Positions 1 through 14,100 of a stretch of 64,000 bases of DNA are shown here, piece after piece. The position numbers and the translations under genes are program-made. The stretch spans positions 19,319,341 to 19,383,340 of the forward strand of contig CM068583.1 of NCBI GenBank assembly GCA_035048485.1. Reading direction: 5' to 3'. The notes under the pieces were generated by a model. That model was not told where the DNA came from, made no database searches, and was given only the letters and a program-made list of their open reading frames with translations. Origin of the DNA: Pteria penguin. Its lineage: Eukaryota; Mollusca; Bivalvia; Pterioida; Pteriidae. Position 1 is the stretch's first letter; each line of letters begins with the position of its first letter.

Positions 1-84
1 CTGTCAAGAACTTTGTATATTATATGATTTATTGTCTCTTTCCTGTCAAGAACTTTGTATATTATATGATTTATTGTCTCTTTC
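1..84 (+). repeat. Perfect 42-bp tandem duplication in the 5' UTR intron
   Basis: Positions 1-42 and 43-84 are the same 42-bp unit, starting ctgtcaagaac and ending gtctctttc. The second copy runs straight into the splice acceptor in front of the cathepsin start codon, so the acceptor's pyrimidine-rich stretch is duplicated. A related tgtcaagaacttt string recurs near 927 in intron 2. The array may extend left of the window. Confidence 0.9.
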
Positions 85-94
85 CTGTCTACAG

Positions 95-3468
<3,374 letters not shown>

Positions 3469-3532
3469 ATCACAGACTGTAGAGCTCATCTCTGTCACTT
3501 TATTACTGACACATCATTGTACATCATTTCAT

Positions 3533-3538
3533 ATTAAA
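3533..3538 (+). terminator. ATTAAA polyadenylation signal of the cathepsin gene
   Basis: The common variant signal ATTAAA lies 65 bases after the TAA stop, the expected place for a short 3' UTR. Cleavage would fall near 3550-3565. Transcript data would be needed to confirm it. Confidence 0.55.
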
Positions 3539-3569
3539 TGTTATAAACTATATACCAGCTTATTGTTTT

Positions 3570-6005
3570 TATTGATGCTGTTGAATTTTTATCGCTGTTT
3601 ACATTAATGAAAAACGTTTACCACATTCTTCACACACGGAAACAAATGGAATTTCAGAGTCATATAAAGTAATACTTATTAAGGTTTACAAGAAATTCTT
3701 AAATACACCCACTCACAAATAAATATTTACAATTTATTCGATGAACCATGCTAAACAGACTCGGTTCATCAGCCCATGAACTTGGGTCATGAAAGTAGTA
3801 CCCGGCGTATGGCAAATCACATGCGTAGTAATATCAAATTATCTCTTCTCGCATAATGGAATTGATTAAATATAAGAACTGTAATAACGAAATTAATGCA
3901 TCTGTTAATCTTGAGCAATTAAACAAATTACCTGGACAGATAGAGTATTTTTAGCATTCTAGACACGTACTATATTGCGTGGCGGAAGTACTTTTCCACT
4001 TCAAGAAAAATTCGGTCCTAGCCAGTTTGATAACGGGGAATTTGATACTTTGTTTTCAAAAAAGAACCTTTTAAAATGCATTGTAAATATAGGAATGACT
4101 GTCTTTTTTTTTCTAGGTTCATGGGGAATGAACTTCGGTGAGAAACAAACAAATCATTCGAGAACCGCTTCGTGGTTCACGTGACAGTCATTCCTTAAAA
4201 GTTTTCAGGTTAATGAATATCATACCTGACGGGCGTGGCCCGCATAAAGGAGATGCTTACTCATTCCTAGCGTCCTGTCGTCTAATAATCCGTGATTCAG
4301 CTTTACCTATTTGACTGTCTTAGTTTACAATTTACTAAGCAGAGAATTCTCCTCTTTTGATGTCCTTGTACTGTTGTTACTGTTGTTTGAATTTGTATCA
4401 AACCTTTGGATTTCGAGATGCTAATGGATATGGTACCTCTGATCGGTTCCTTTCGTTCCTAAACTTATTCAAAGGACTTCATATCATATCTCTGTATGGG
4501 TACTAAGTACACCTTATGTTTGTATGCCAACACAAAACAAATACATGACCACTTTATGTTACATAAAATATAAGTTTTATACATGGATAAAGTCGTAATA
4601 TCATTTTGAAGACGTTTAAGCTCATCAAAGTCATCAACATGCACTTTGATAGTACTACGATCTGAAGGGAAAGAATTTTAGTAGCTTAGAGTACTTCAAA
4701 GTTTCAAACTTAATTAAAATATTCAATGAATATAAACAAAAAGACTAATTTTACATTTATAAGACCAATGTGCCCAACCCCCCCCCCCTTTTTTTTTAAC
4801 TCTGTCAGACGGAATTCACACTATATATTTTCTGTGCTTCATGTTGATCCACTGCATTATGTATTATGCATTAAGAATATGTCGCCTTGACAGGAAATGC
4901 TGATGAGGTCACTTATATGTAAATATATAAACAAGTATTAATCCATTAAGGTTTATGGTTATACTACATTTAATATCATCGGTCGTAACAGCACCATAAA
5001 TTTTTATATCACTCGAAAGTGACATTACAAAATGGTACATGTATGAATAATATGGGAAGGGTGACTCTAGAATTATTTTAATGTTGCTCTCGGTAAAGTA
5101 CATGTCTGTTTAAAAAATAATGGTTTAATAAAGTAAATATAGAACCCTTAACAGTTTCACAGTAAAATCCTGCGATCGAGATATAAAAATGTTGAAACAA
5201 AGACTTTTCAGTTTTAATTTTCTACATGAATAAAAAGTAACTATTTATCCAACTCCAGATTTATTTAAAGGTCTTGTATGCTATGCAGTTCAATCAATTT
5301 CCTTGTTGTTGATGTTGTTGTTAGAAATGTTTTAACTTTGAAACGAATACAGGTAAATTAAAAGAAGAGTTAAACCTGTCACCCTTATATGTGAAAAGAA
5401 AAACACTGAAATATGGTAAAGATAGCATGACCTTGGGTTACATTCGAAGAAAGACCTCAATAAAGGACACCATTGCATATACCCCATGAACTTTCTGAAT
5501 TTGTTTTATAACCTTTTATCTTATCTAAATGGCCCACTTTATTTTCAGTCTTGTCAATAACAAAGGGAACAATATATCTATTGCCATGTCACCTAGCTAT
5601 GGGAATACGCTTCACAGTAATATCCAACTATCAGAGGAATTTCCGGCGATTTCGATGACCCTTGAAAGAAGATTAGTCAAGATCGGTTTAAGAATTAGCA
5701 ATTGGCTTATGTAAATTGTTTTGATGATATGATACATATCCTATACGGACGTTTGTACCTTTTTCCTTGGGAATTCATGTATTGATATCTTAAGGAAACT
5801 CCTACTCAGTTTTGTTTTCCTCTTGTTACCAGTGTCAAAAGTTCATTTCCTAGTTAAGTTTCTTTTGTGATAAAGGTACAAATATAGGCACATGAGATGA
5901 CCAAAATTATTTAAGATAGCTTTAAACAAAGAGAACTGGAAGTGAACAAGCTAACACTGTTATCTACTCACAAATTAAGACACAAACTTGCACTTCAATT
6001 CGTAA
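3570..6005. other. Intergenic AT-rich DNA, no gene seen
   Basis: Only short open frames of 60-70 codons occur here, without splice sites that join them or recognisable domains. There is a C-run followed by a T-run at about 4778-4797. I see no RNA gene and no clear transposable element. Confidence 0.6.
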
Positions 6006-6012
6006 CACAGTC

Positions 6013-7744
6013 ATGTCGTGACTCAGTGCCTCGGTTTATACCGTGACATAGGCCCTCGGTTTATACCGTAGCACAACGCCTCGGTTTATACCGTAAGCCA
6101 AGGCCTCGGTTTATATCGTACCACAAAGCCTCGGTTTATACCATGGCACAAAGCTTCGGTTTATACCATGACATAAGTCCCCGGTCTATACCGTGACACA
6201 AGGTCTCGGTTTATACCGTGACACAAGGCCTCGGTTTATATCGTGACACAAGGCCTCAAGTTTATACAATGACACAAGGCCTCGGTTTATACCATGTCAC
6301 AAGGCCACGGTTTATACCGTGACATAAGCCGGCGTGGCCTAGTGGTATCGCTTCGGACTCCTGATCGGAAGGCCGGGGTTCGAGTCCCGCTCTGGCATGC
6401 CGGTGTCATGTCTTTCGGATGAGACAGTAAAAACCGAGGCCCCGTGTCGTGGTATGCATGGCACGTTAAAGATCCCTCACTACTTCGGGTGGGTCAGTTG
6501 CAAAGATCAAAATTTGTATGCCCCGCAGCAGGCAGATGCCGTCACCATATACGTGAAATATTCGTGGTGTGACGTAAAACAAAAATCAATCAATTTATCA
6601 ATTATACCGTGACATAAGGCCTCGGTATATGCCGTGACAAAAGGCCTTGGTTTATGCCGTGATCCAATGCCTCGGGTTATACCGTGACACAGGGCCTTCG
6701 TTTATACCGTGCTACAGGGCCTCGGTTTATACCATGACACAGGGCCTCGGTTTATATCGTGAGACAAGGCCTCCAGTTTATACTGTGACACAGGGCCTCG
6801 GTTTATACCGGGAGACATGACCTCGGTTTATACCGTGCCACGACATCTCGAGTTTATGCCGTGACGCAGGGCCTCGGTTTATACCGTGAAACATGGTCTC
6901 ATTTATACCATGACACAGGATCTCGGTATATACCTTGCCATAGGGCCTCGGTTTATACCGTGACACCAGGCCTCGGTTTATACCATGACACAAGGCCTGA
7001 AGTTTATACCGTGACACAAGGCCTCAAGTCTATGACGTGACACAATACCTCGATATATATCATGACACAGGGCCTCAAGTTTATACCGTGACACATGACC
7101 TCGTTTATACCGTGACAGAGGGCCTCGGTTTATACCTTGCCATTGGGCCTCGGTTTATACCGTGACACAAGGTTTCGGTTTACACCGTGACACAAGGCCT
7201 CAAGTTTATGCCGTGACAAAAGGCCTGAAGTTTATACCGTGACACAGGGCCCCGATTTATATCATGACACAGGGCCTCGGTTTATACCGTGAGACATGAC
7301 CTCGGTTTATACCATGCCACAACGCCATAAGTTTATGCCGTGACACAGGGCCTCGGTTTATACCGTGATACATGACCTCGTTTATACCGTGACACAGGGC
7401 CTCGGTTTATATCTTGCCATAGGACCTCGGTTTATACCGTGACACAAGGCCTGAAGTTTATACCGTGACACAATACCTCCATTTATACCGTGACACAATG
7501 CCTCAGGTTTATAGCGTGACACAAGGCCTCGATTTATACCGTGAGACAGGGCCTCGGTTTATACCGTGACACAGGGTCTCGGTTTATACCGTGACACAAG
7601 ACCTCGGTTTATACCGTGACACAAGGTCTCAAATTTATACCGTGACACATGGCCTCGGTTTATGTCGTGACACAAGGACTCAATTTTATACCGTGACAGA
7701 GAGCCTCGATTGAAACCGTAACTGCCGGCCTCTGTTTATACTGT
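6013..7744. repeat. 25-bp minisatellite, about 57 degenerate copies
   Basis: A 25-bp unit is repeated head to tail; a clean copy is 6207-6231, with core cctcggtttatacc followed by gtgacacaagg. Copies vary by substitutions (cggttt or caagttt, acacaagg or acacaggg) and occasional 1-2 bp indels. The array is split by a SINE at 6329-6601. Twenty-five is not a multiple of three, so any open frame across it (for example minus strand 6778-7017) cycles through frames and is not coding. The reverse complement of the unit closely matches the middle of the SINE inserted in it (see findings). Confidence 0.95.
6329..6601 (+). mobile_element. tRNA-derived SINE inserted in the minisatellite
   Basis: The 5' head is tRNA-like, with an A box (tggcctagtgg) and a perfect B box (ggttcgagtcc), so it would be transcribed by RNA polymerase III. 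A central body follows (gatgagacagtaaaaaccg, then gttaaagatccc), and the 3' tail ends gacgtaaaacaaaaatcaat-caa, resembling the tail of the SINE at 50126-50296. It is flanked by identical 17-bp copies of ttataccgtgacataag at 6312-6328 and 6602-6618, a convincing target-site duplication. Several SINE families with a conserved central domain are known from molluscs; I cannot assign the family name from sequence alone. Confidence 0.88.
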
Positions 7745-7749
7745 CTGCT

Positions 7750-8865
7750 CCGAGGGACAGATAGGGAGACAGAAGAGGATAAATCACCTTAGAAAAATTC
7801 CGGCTGACAACCGGAATCGATTTGACACCCAGTGCAATACCATATGACTAATCCCTTATATGATTCGTATGACCTGGGATATCGTGGGAATATCTTGAAG
7901 TGTTAACATTGCGGTATTTTGAGATACTGTATGATAATTTTGAGAAATATTTTGAAATTCACAACTCTTATGGTGACTATACAGGTTTAATAGGACTCCG
8001 TAAACAATTCGTACCCAAATCTCCAGACGCAAATTTAGACATTTTTGCCGGGGTGTGTGTTCCGTCCCATTGACTGACAGGAACAAAAAACAAACTGAAA
8101 GAGAGAATAAATTTTATGAATAGAATAACTTGGATTTAAAAAAAAATACTAGTTTCCTGAAATGCATGACTTTACGGTATATACATCGGACATCTTGGGG
8201 ATGGTGTGTTCAGTCTCACTGCCTGGTAATTTGACAGACTTTGAAAATTCTAGAGAGTCCGGAAACACTTCCAACAAGGTTCACGTATGATCTCTAACCA
8301 CCTTACAATGGGGCTATTTCACTGTACGTATCCGTTTTGAGTTTTACATATTGCAGCATTTTTTTATGAGTAAAGGCAGGAGAGATTCCGAATGCATGAG
8401 GGGGTATGACTTTGGTTTTATCCTAGGCCATAATGCAATTTTTCAGTATTTTTTTTTTACAAATCCTGTTATAAATATTTTGAAATCCACATTTGAATTC
8501 AATGAAGAAGTATACATACATTATACATATTTCATTATTTTCTCATTTTAGATAATAATCATGGTAAAACAAAAGATTAAAAAATAAGATTTTTCTTAGA
8601 AATTGAAGATAAATCCCGAGGAGTATACCTCATAACAAATCACGAATCTGGATCATCTAAGCGTTTGTGAAAATTCCCCATTGTTCCGTTACGACTTCAG
8701 GGCGCGGATATGGATCACTTATGAAAGTCTGTACGGAATACATCGCCGAGCTGAGTGGACGCACGATTGCCAGTCAATTTAGTGCAAGGGACGTGGTATT
8801 ACTTATATCTGATGTGGTCGTGATATATAGGAGATCCCAAATCCTAAATCTTTTTTTCTTCTATC

Positions 8866-8900
<35 letters not shown>

Positions 8901-9870
8901 GCTTCGTTTGTTTGGGGGAGGGTGTTATTTGGTTGTTTTTGTTTGTTTGTTTGTTTGGTTTTTTTTTTTTTGTTTTTTTTGTTTTTTTTTTTTTGTTGTT
9001 TTTTGGGGTTTTTTTTGTTTTTTTGTTTTTGGGGGTGGTTTTTTTTGGGGGGGGGGGGTTGAGGGTGTTTCTTGCTTAAGCTTTTTTTTCGGTTTCGGCT
9101 AAAATTTTTGTTTTGTTTTTTATTGTTCTTTTTTATTTATTTATTATTACGTGTCAACAAATGAATGACAAATCTAAATGTGAGTAAGTAATACAAAGTT
9201 ATACAGTTTAAATCTTTCTTTCTCGATTCCCATCGATTCTCTTCAATATTACATAGTAAGAATTCCAACCCAAGTTCCATGTTTGAATCTGACTTTTCGG
9301 ATAAGTCTTATTAAACACAAGGTCTAAGTTTATTGATACCCCCTAAGTAACAGAATAATACTTTGGCTTTGACGTCTTATGGCTGAGGAAAATGTCTACA
9401 TTTTCTTCTTTCTTTTTCATTCTTTTTTTTTTTTTTTTTTTTTTCATTTTTTTTTTTTTTCATTTTTTTTTTTTTTTTTTTTTTTTGTTTTTTGCATATT
9501 TGCCATTTTGAATGTAAATAATTAATCATCAATCTTGATTTTATTCACATTAATTATAATTACAAGAATGATGTGTAGTTTTGTTTAAATTCTATTTTAT
9601 GGTGTACAAATTAATGGATTATTAATAAAAAAAAGTTAAGGAATGATTGATCGCACTTTTATTTCTACCACGTTGTAAGTGTATAACTCTAATCACAAGA
9701 TTTCATTTAAGTTTCGTTTAAAGTCATAAAAATAACTTATTTACTTTTCATATTACTTTCAATAAATACATACTTTTTTAATATATACGAAGTTTAACGT
9801 TAAGAAATAAACGCGACATTCTGCATCCGTTATCTTAAATTTTCTTCGTCTTGTAACGCCATTTGGTAAT
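7750..9870. other. Intergenic DNA with long T-rich low-complexity tract
   Basis: No gene is seen. At about 8860-8900 there is (TTTC)n, at 8938-9060 a mosaic of T runs, gttt repeats and a G run, and at 9421-9486 nearly pure poly-T. A 131-codon open frame starting at 8667 is only the translation of this tract (Phe/Leu/Gly runs). Confidence 0.75.
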
Positions 9871-9880
9871 TTGTTTGTAG

Positions 9881-9993
9881 TTCATATATCATGGAGTTCT
9901 GCAGTTTCGGCCATAGGCATCAATGAAGAGACAGGAGCATTCCGTCTTTATGTTGTCCGCCAATATGCAGTGAACTCTGAGGACTATAAGCAG
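9881..9993 (+). other. Possible orphan exon or gene fragment
   Basis: A stretch open in one frame is bounded by a plausible acceptor (ttgtttgtag at 9871-9880) and a strong donor (cag then gtgagc at 9994). It would encode about 37 residues, including SAIGINEETGAF and YAVNSEDYKQ, with composition unlike the surrounding AT-rich DNA. I recognise no family, and no partner exon is evident between the cathepsin gene and the secreted-protein gene. It could be an exon of an unseen gene, a pseudogene remnant, or chance. Confidence 0.3.
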
Positions 9994-10783
9994 GTGAGCA
10001 GACTCCCCACGTCCAACGACCAGGTTTCAGTGAACTCGGAATTAGTAGGAAAGGTGCCATGTGTTCCAGCCCAGCACCCGACGCGACCGCCAAGTTACTC
10101 CAGAAATACTACTCACTGCAAATTTGGAAATATTTCAAATAACATGTTGAACATTTGCGTCTTTCCCTCCATTGCTTAACGTGTTGTGTGAGTGTTAGTT
10201 ATATGTCACCTTCCGTAGGAGATCGATCTAAAACCTCGCGTCTTCTGGTAAGATTCAGAATAAGTAAACTGTATATTTACCACCGTAAAATATGATATAA
10301 ATCGTTTGAATAATACCAAAACAACTGGAAATGACACAAAGATGCACAAGAAAAAAAAATAAAGAAAAAACCTGAGTAAATAAATAAAAAAAAAATAAAA
10401 TAAAAAATGCATATATCTTGACTATATATATATTTTATGTTTTAATAAGATACCTTTTTTTATTCCATGATTTAACGTAATTTGAGGTGGTTTAATAATG
10501 TGTGACAAAAATAGAACATATGACGTCATCTGACGGTTTCCGCCAATCATCAAAATCCACGCAGAAAATCTTACCTGGTTATTGTCTTATTCATCAGATA
10601 TCCTTCATTGACTTTTTGTAGGTGTGTTAATTGTCATTAGATATAATGTGACAAATGACAAAGACGTACATACGTTATACGGCATAAAGCATTAGTGCAT
10701 CACTACGACCACCGAAGACTGATTTACCAAGACGGTGACGTCGGACGCACGAAGTAAAGGTCGTGTCAAAGGACATCCATACA

Positions 10784-10791
10784 TATATAAA
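10784..10791 (+). promoter_or_regulatory. Candidate TATA box for the secreted modular protein gene
   Basis: TATATAAA lies about 390 bases upstream of the signal-peptide ATG at 11172. A start of transcription near 10815, a donor at 10891 (aaaag then gtatga) and an acceptor at 11160 (ttattttag) would give a short noncoding first exon and a 270-base intron. In AT-rich DNA such a match is weak evidence alone. Confidence 0.3.
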
Positions 10792-11171
10792 TACCTACAT
10801 ACAAACATTGTTTATTTGATATTAACATAAATTTTGTGAACGTTTACAACTATACATACATACAATTCCGTCCATACAGACTTAGAAAAGGTATGATACG
10901 TGGTGTTTTTTATATTATCGCATACATGTGTATGTAATAATTATAACATATGTAATCGTGTTTCTTGGAAATTATGATTTTTATATGATAAGAAATGTGA
11001 ATTTCGATAAATGCATGGGAAACTCTTGTGTGCTATTTTGTTACGGTCCCTTCTTGATGATTATAATTGATGATTATGCATGCTCGCTCACTGAAACGTG
11101 AAAGAAACGGACGGAATCAAATGAAATCTATTAATAGTCACGTGATTTCTTTATTTTAGATCTTCTACCAT

Positions 11172-14100
11172 ATGACTACAATGGAAAGAAAACATATTGT
11201 ATTTCTTATTGCGTCCCTTTTCGGTAAGTGGAATTCCTCTTCTTTTTCATTATTATGAAAGATTATAGACAACAGGTTTAAAGTTTTTTCCGAAGTTTTA
11301 GATATTAATATTCCATAGGTTTCGAGACACCAGCAAATTCGGTATTTTTGTCCGGATTATTTCATTTCTAAGTGCATAATCGTTTACGTTAACATTACAG
11401 TAAAATTTTAATATGTATAAAGAAAAATGCAATTAAAGAAACATAATTTGTGAAATTGGTATGTCAAAATCATTATTATTATATTGAGCGGTTTATTTGA
11501 TTGGAAGCATTGCTGATTATATCACTTTTACGGAGGCCCCCAGATGCTTTATTGTAGATAAACCAAGGTACCCGATGTGCTGCTTTGTTGATCAGAAATT
11601 TTCCTCGCTTTCATTGATTTTTTACATATCGCGACATGGAAGCAAGAGGTACCCGGCTTCATAAACTTAGTGGCGCAATCCGGAAGTCGAACCCGAACCG
11701 CAAGCTAAGCTCTTGACCGCTACTTTAGATCTGACCCATTGAGGACCTATGACCTCCGGCTGGTATATATTCCGGTATTCTACTTTCCTCGACCGACATA
11801 TTTATTTATTTATTTATCTAATTGTTCATCTATCTATCTACAGATCTTTCATCTATTTATTTATCTTTTTATTTACTTATATATCTATTCATTTTCTTTT
11901 ATTTATTTTTATTATTATTTAAAAAGCATTGATTTTATTTATAAATATAAAAGTTTACAGATGATCTTTTTCATTCAATCTTTATTGATCATCATTTTAC
12001 TTAGATATCGAGTCCAATCAATGATTTAGCCTTTTTATTAATTGCTGATGACGGTTTTATTAACAAAACAAATACACGGTACATTTTATCAACTTCCACC
12101 CCTGCCTTTTTGTATATGTATTGCCATGTCTCTTTTATTTACTTTCAAAATCCCAAATTCTTGACTAATAATTGAATTTATAATACAACGCTATAATTAA
12201 TATGGACAGTAATTAAGTATACCTTAAACCTTGTGATATTTACATTGTACGACCTTAAATTCATTACCTATATGGAAGTCATCACCGCCATTGTTTATAA
12301 TTATGTGTCATGAATGTGTAGTTTGAAATGTAGTGCTAAAACACCGCATGAGCTATAGGGAGGGGGTTGCCGTAATATGCTCCACGGATGAATTATAATA
12401 TCATAATTTCGTTATTTATCTATCCGTTTTCATATCAGGCCCGTAGAAACTAGGAAAGGGGAAACACCCCACACACACACACATACAAACACCCATACAC
12501 ACACATACACACAAACAACCCCCCCACACACACACACACATACAAACACACACCCAACACACAAACACCTCCCCCCACACACACACCAACACCAAACACA
12601 CACACACACACAAACATCAACACACACATCACCTACACACCTCCCCTTTATTTGGCTGATCATGGATCGATTTTTTATCACATTATAAATCGATATGAAA
12701 TTCAAGGTCCTCCCTGTCCCACTTTTGAAATGCTTCCTACAGTCTTCATCTTTATAGAATTTCAATAACTTCCTGTTTTCAAAGCGTGATACAGCTACTA
12801 GCTACGCAAACCTCCAATAAACAAATCAATTATACAGTTCATATTTGCACTCTATATTTTTTTTCTTCATTTACGTTTATTTGTATTAGATATATGCCGT
12901 ATACATAACAATTATATAGTCTACGCCTCGGTCAAATATCATAGCCATATTACTCCGCCAAAAGTCCATAATTGTATTTCACTGTTGTCCGATTATGTTG
13001 TGTATTTCATAACAATGCACTAGCAAAACATACATTGGGCGGCTCATTAGTTTCTGACAAGTGACGATGCATAAATAGACAAATAAGTCGCTTCAATGAT
13101 TCCAATTCCTTTGTCTACCAGACCCATTCCTTCCGGAAACATCAATCATCCGAGCTGAAATGTCTTACTTTTTAAGCAAAATAACAATCTTGAGAATGGT
13201 ATTCGTGTTTTGATTTGTTCATTTTACAACATTCAAACTGAGTTACTTAAAAATACATCGAGGATTTAGAGCATATACACATGTAAAGTATATCATCTTG
13301 AAAAAAAAAATGGGTTAATATCACGGACTCTGTTATTGTTACCGCTGTTGTGTCATACATAAATCTATACAGATACGAGTATCTGTATATCAAATATTCA
13401 TTAATATTCCATATAGTAAAATATGTTTCCAAATAAAAGAGAGATTACCTATATATTGGCGTGGCATGGTCCGAAATTATGAAGGAACACAATTACCACC
13501 TCTTACAAATAAAATCAGTTCAGAAGCATAGTAAAATGCAACAATTCTCAGCTAGAACCTGAGAAGCAAAAAATATATATATTTGGTAATTTTATAGCAT
13601 TCCATGTTTAAGTATACTCTTTTTGTCAATTTTCTACGGTTTTATGATGAAAATTCATACTTTGATTCAATCAAATATTCTGAAAAAAAAAGAAACGCAC
13701 ATACACAGTCTTCTGAAAGTGGGGGCACTAATGTCCCGCTGTCCCCATTTTCCTCCGCCCCTGCATATTTCGCATGTGCTTACTAATAAATGGCCATCGA
13801 AAGTTTAAGGTTAGCAACAATCGTAACCACTGTGTCATTTCCATAATGTTCGTGAATATGGCAAAGGAGTTCCGAATGGCTAACACCAGAACAATCGCAC
13901 TTTCTCGGGCCTTTCCATTGCATATCCCGAGCTTGCCGGAAAGACCCGAAAAGGTGCGATTGACATCAATAATTAGGGACGGTCGAGTTACGGAAAAGTA
14001 CGAAACTGCTAAACTCCATTGAGATATTAAATTTCTGATTTTTTTTATCTATCTATTTATTTATTTATTTTATTCTACTGTATTTCTTTTTTTTTCAATT

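Noticed and set aside
6330..6400. A functional tRNA gene
   Set aside because: The A and B boxes are good, but the acceptor stem pairs imperfectly, and the sequence continues into a SINE body and tail flanked by a target-site duplication.
8667..9102. Open frames rich in Phe, Leu and Gly
   Set aside because: They only translate the T/G low-complexity tract and have no domain or splice support.
12416..12765. Three overlapping minus-strand frames rich in Cys and Val
   Set aside because: They read the (GT)n strand of an imperfect (CA)n tract in all three frames, which is typical of a simple repeat.
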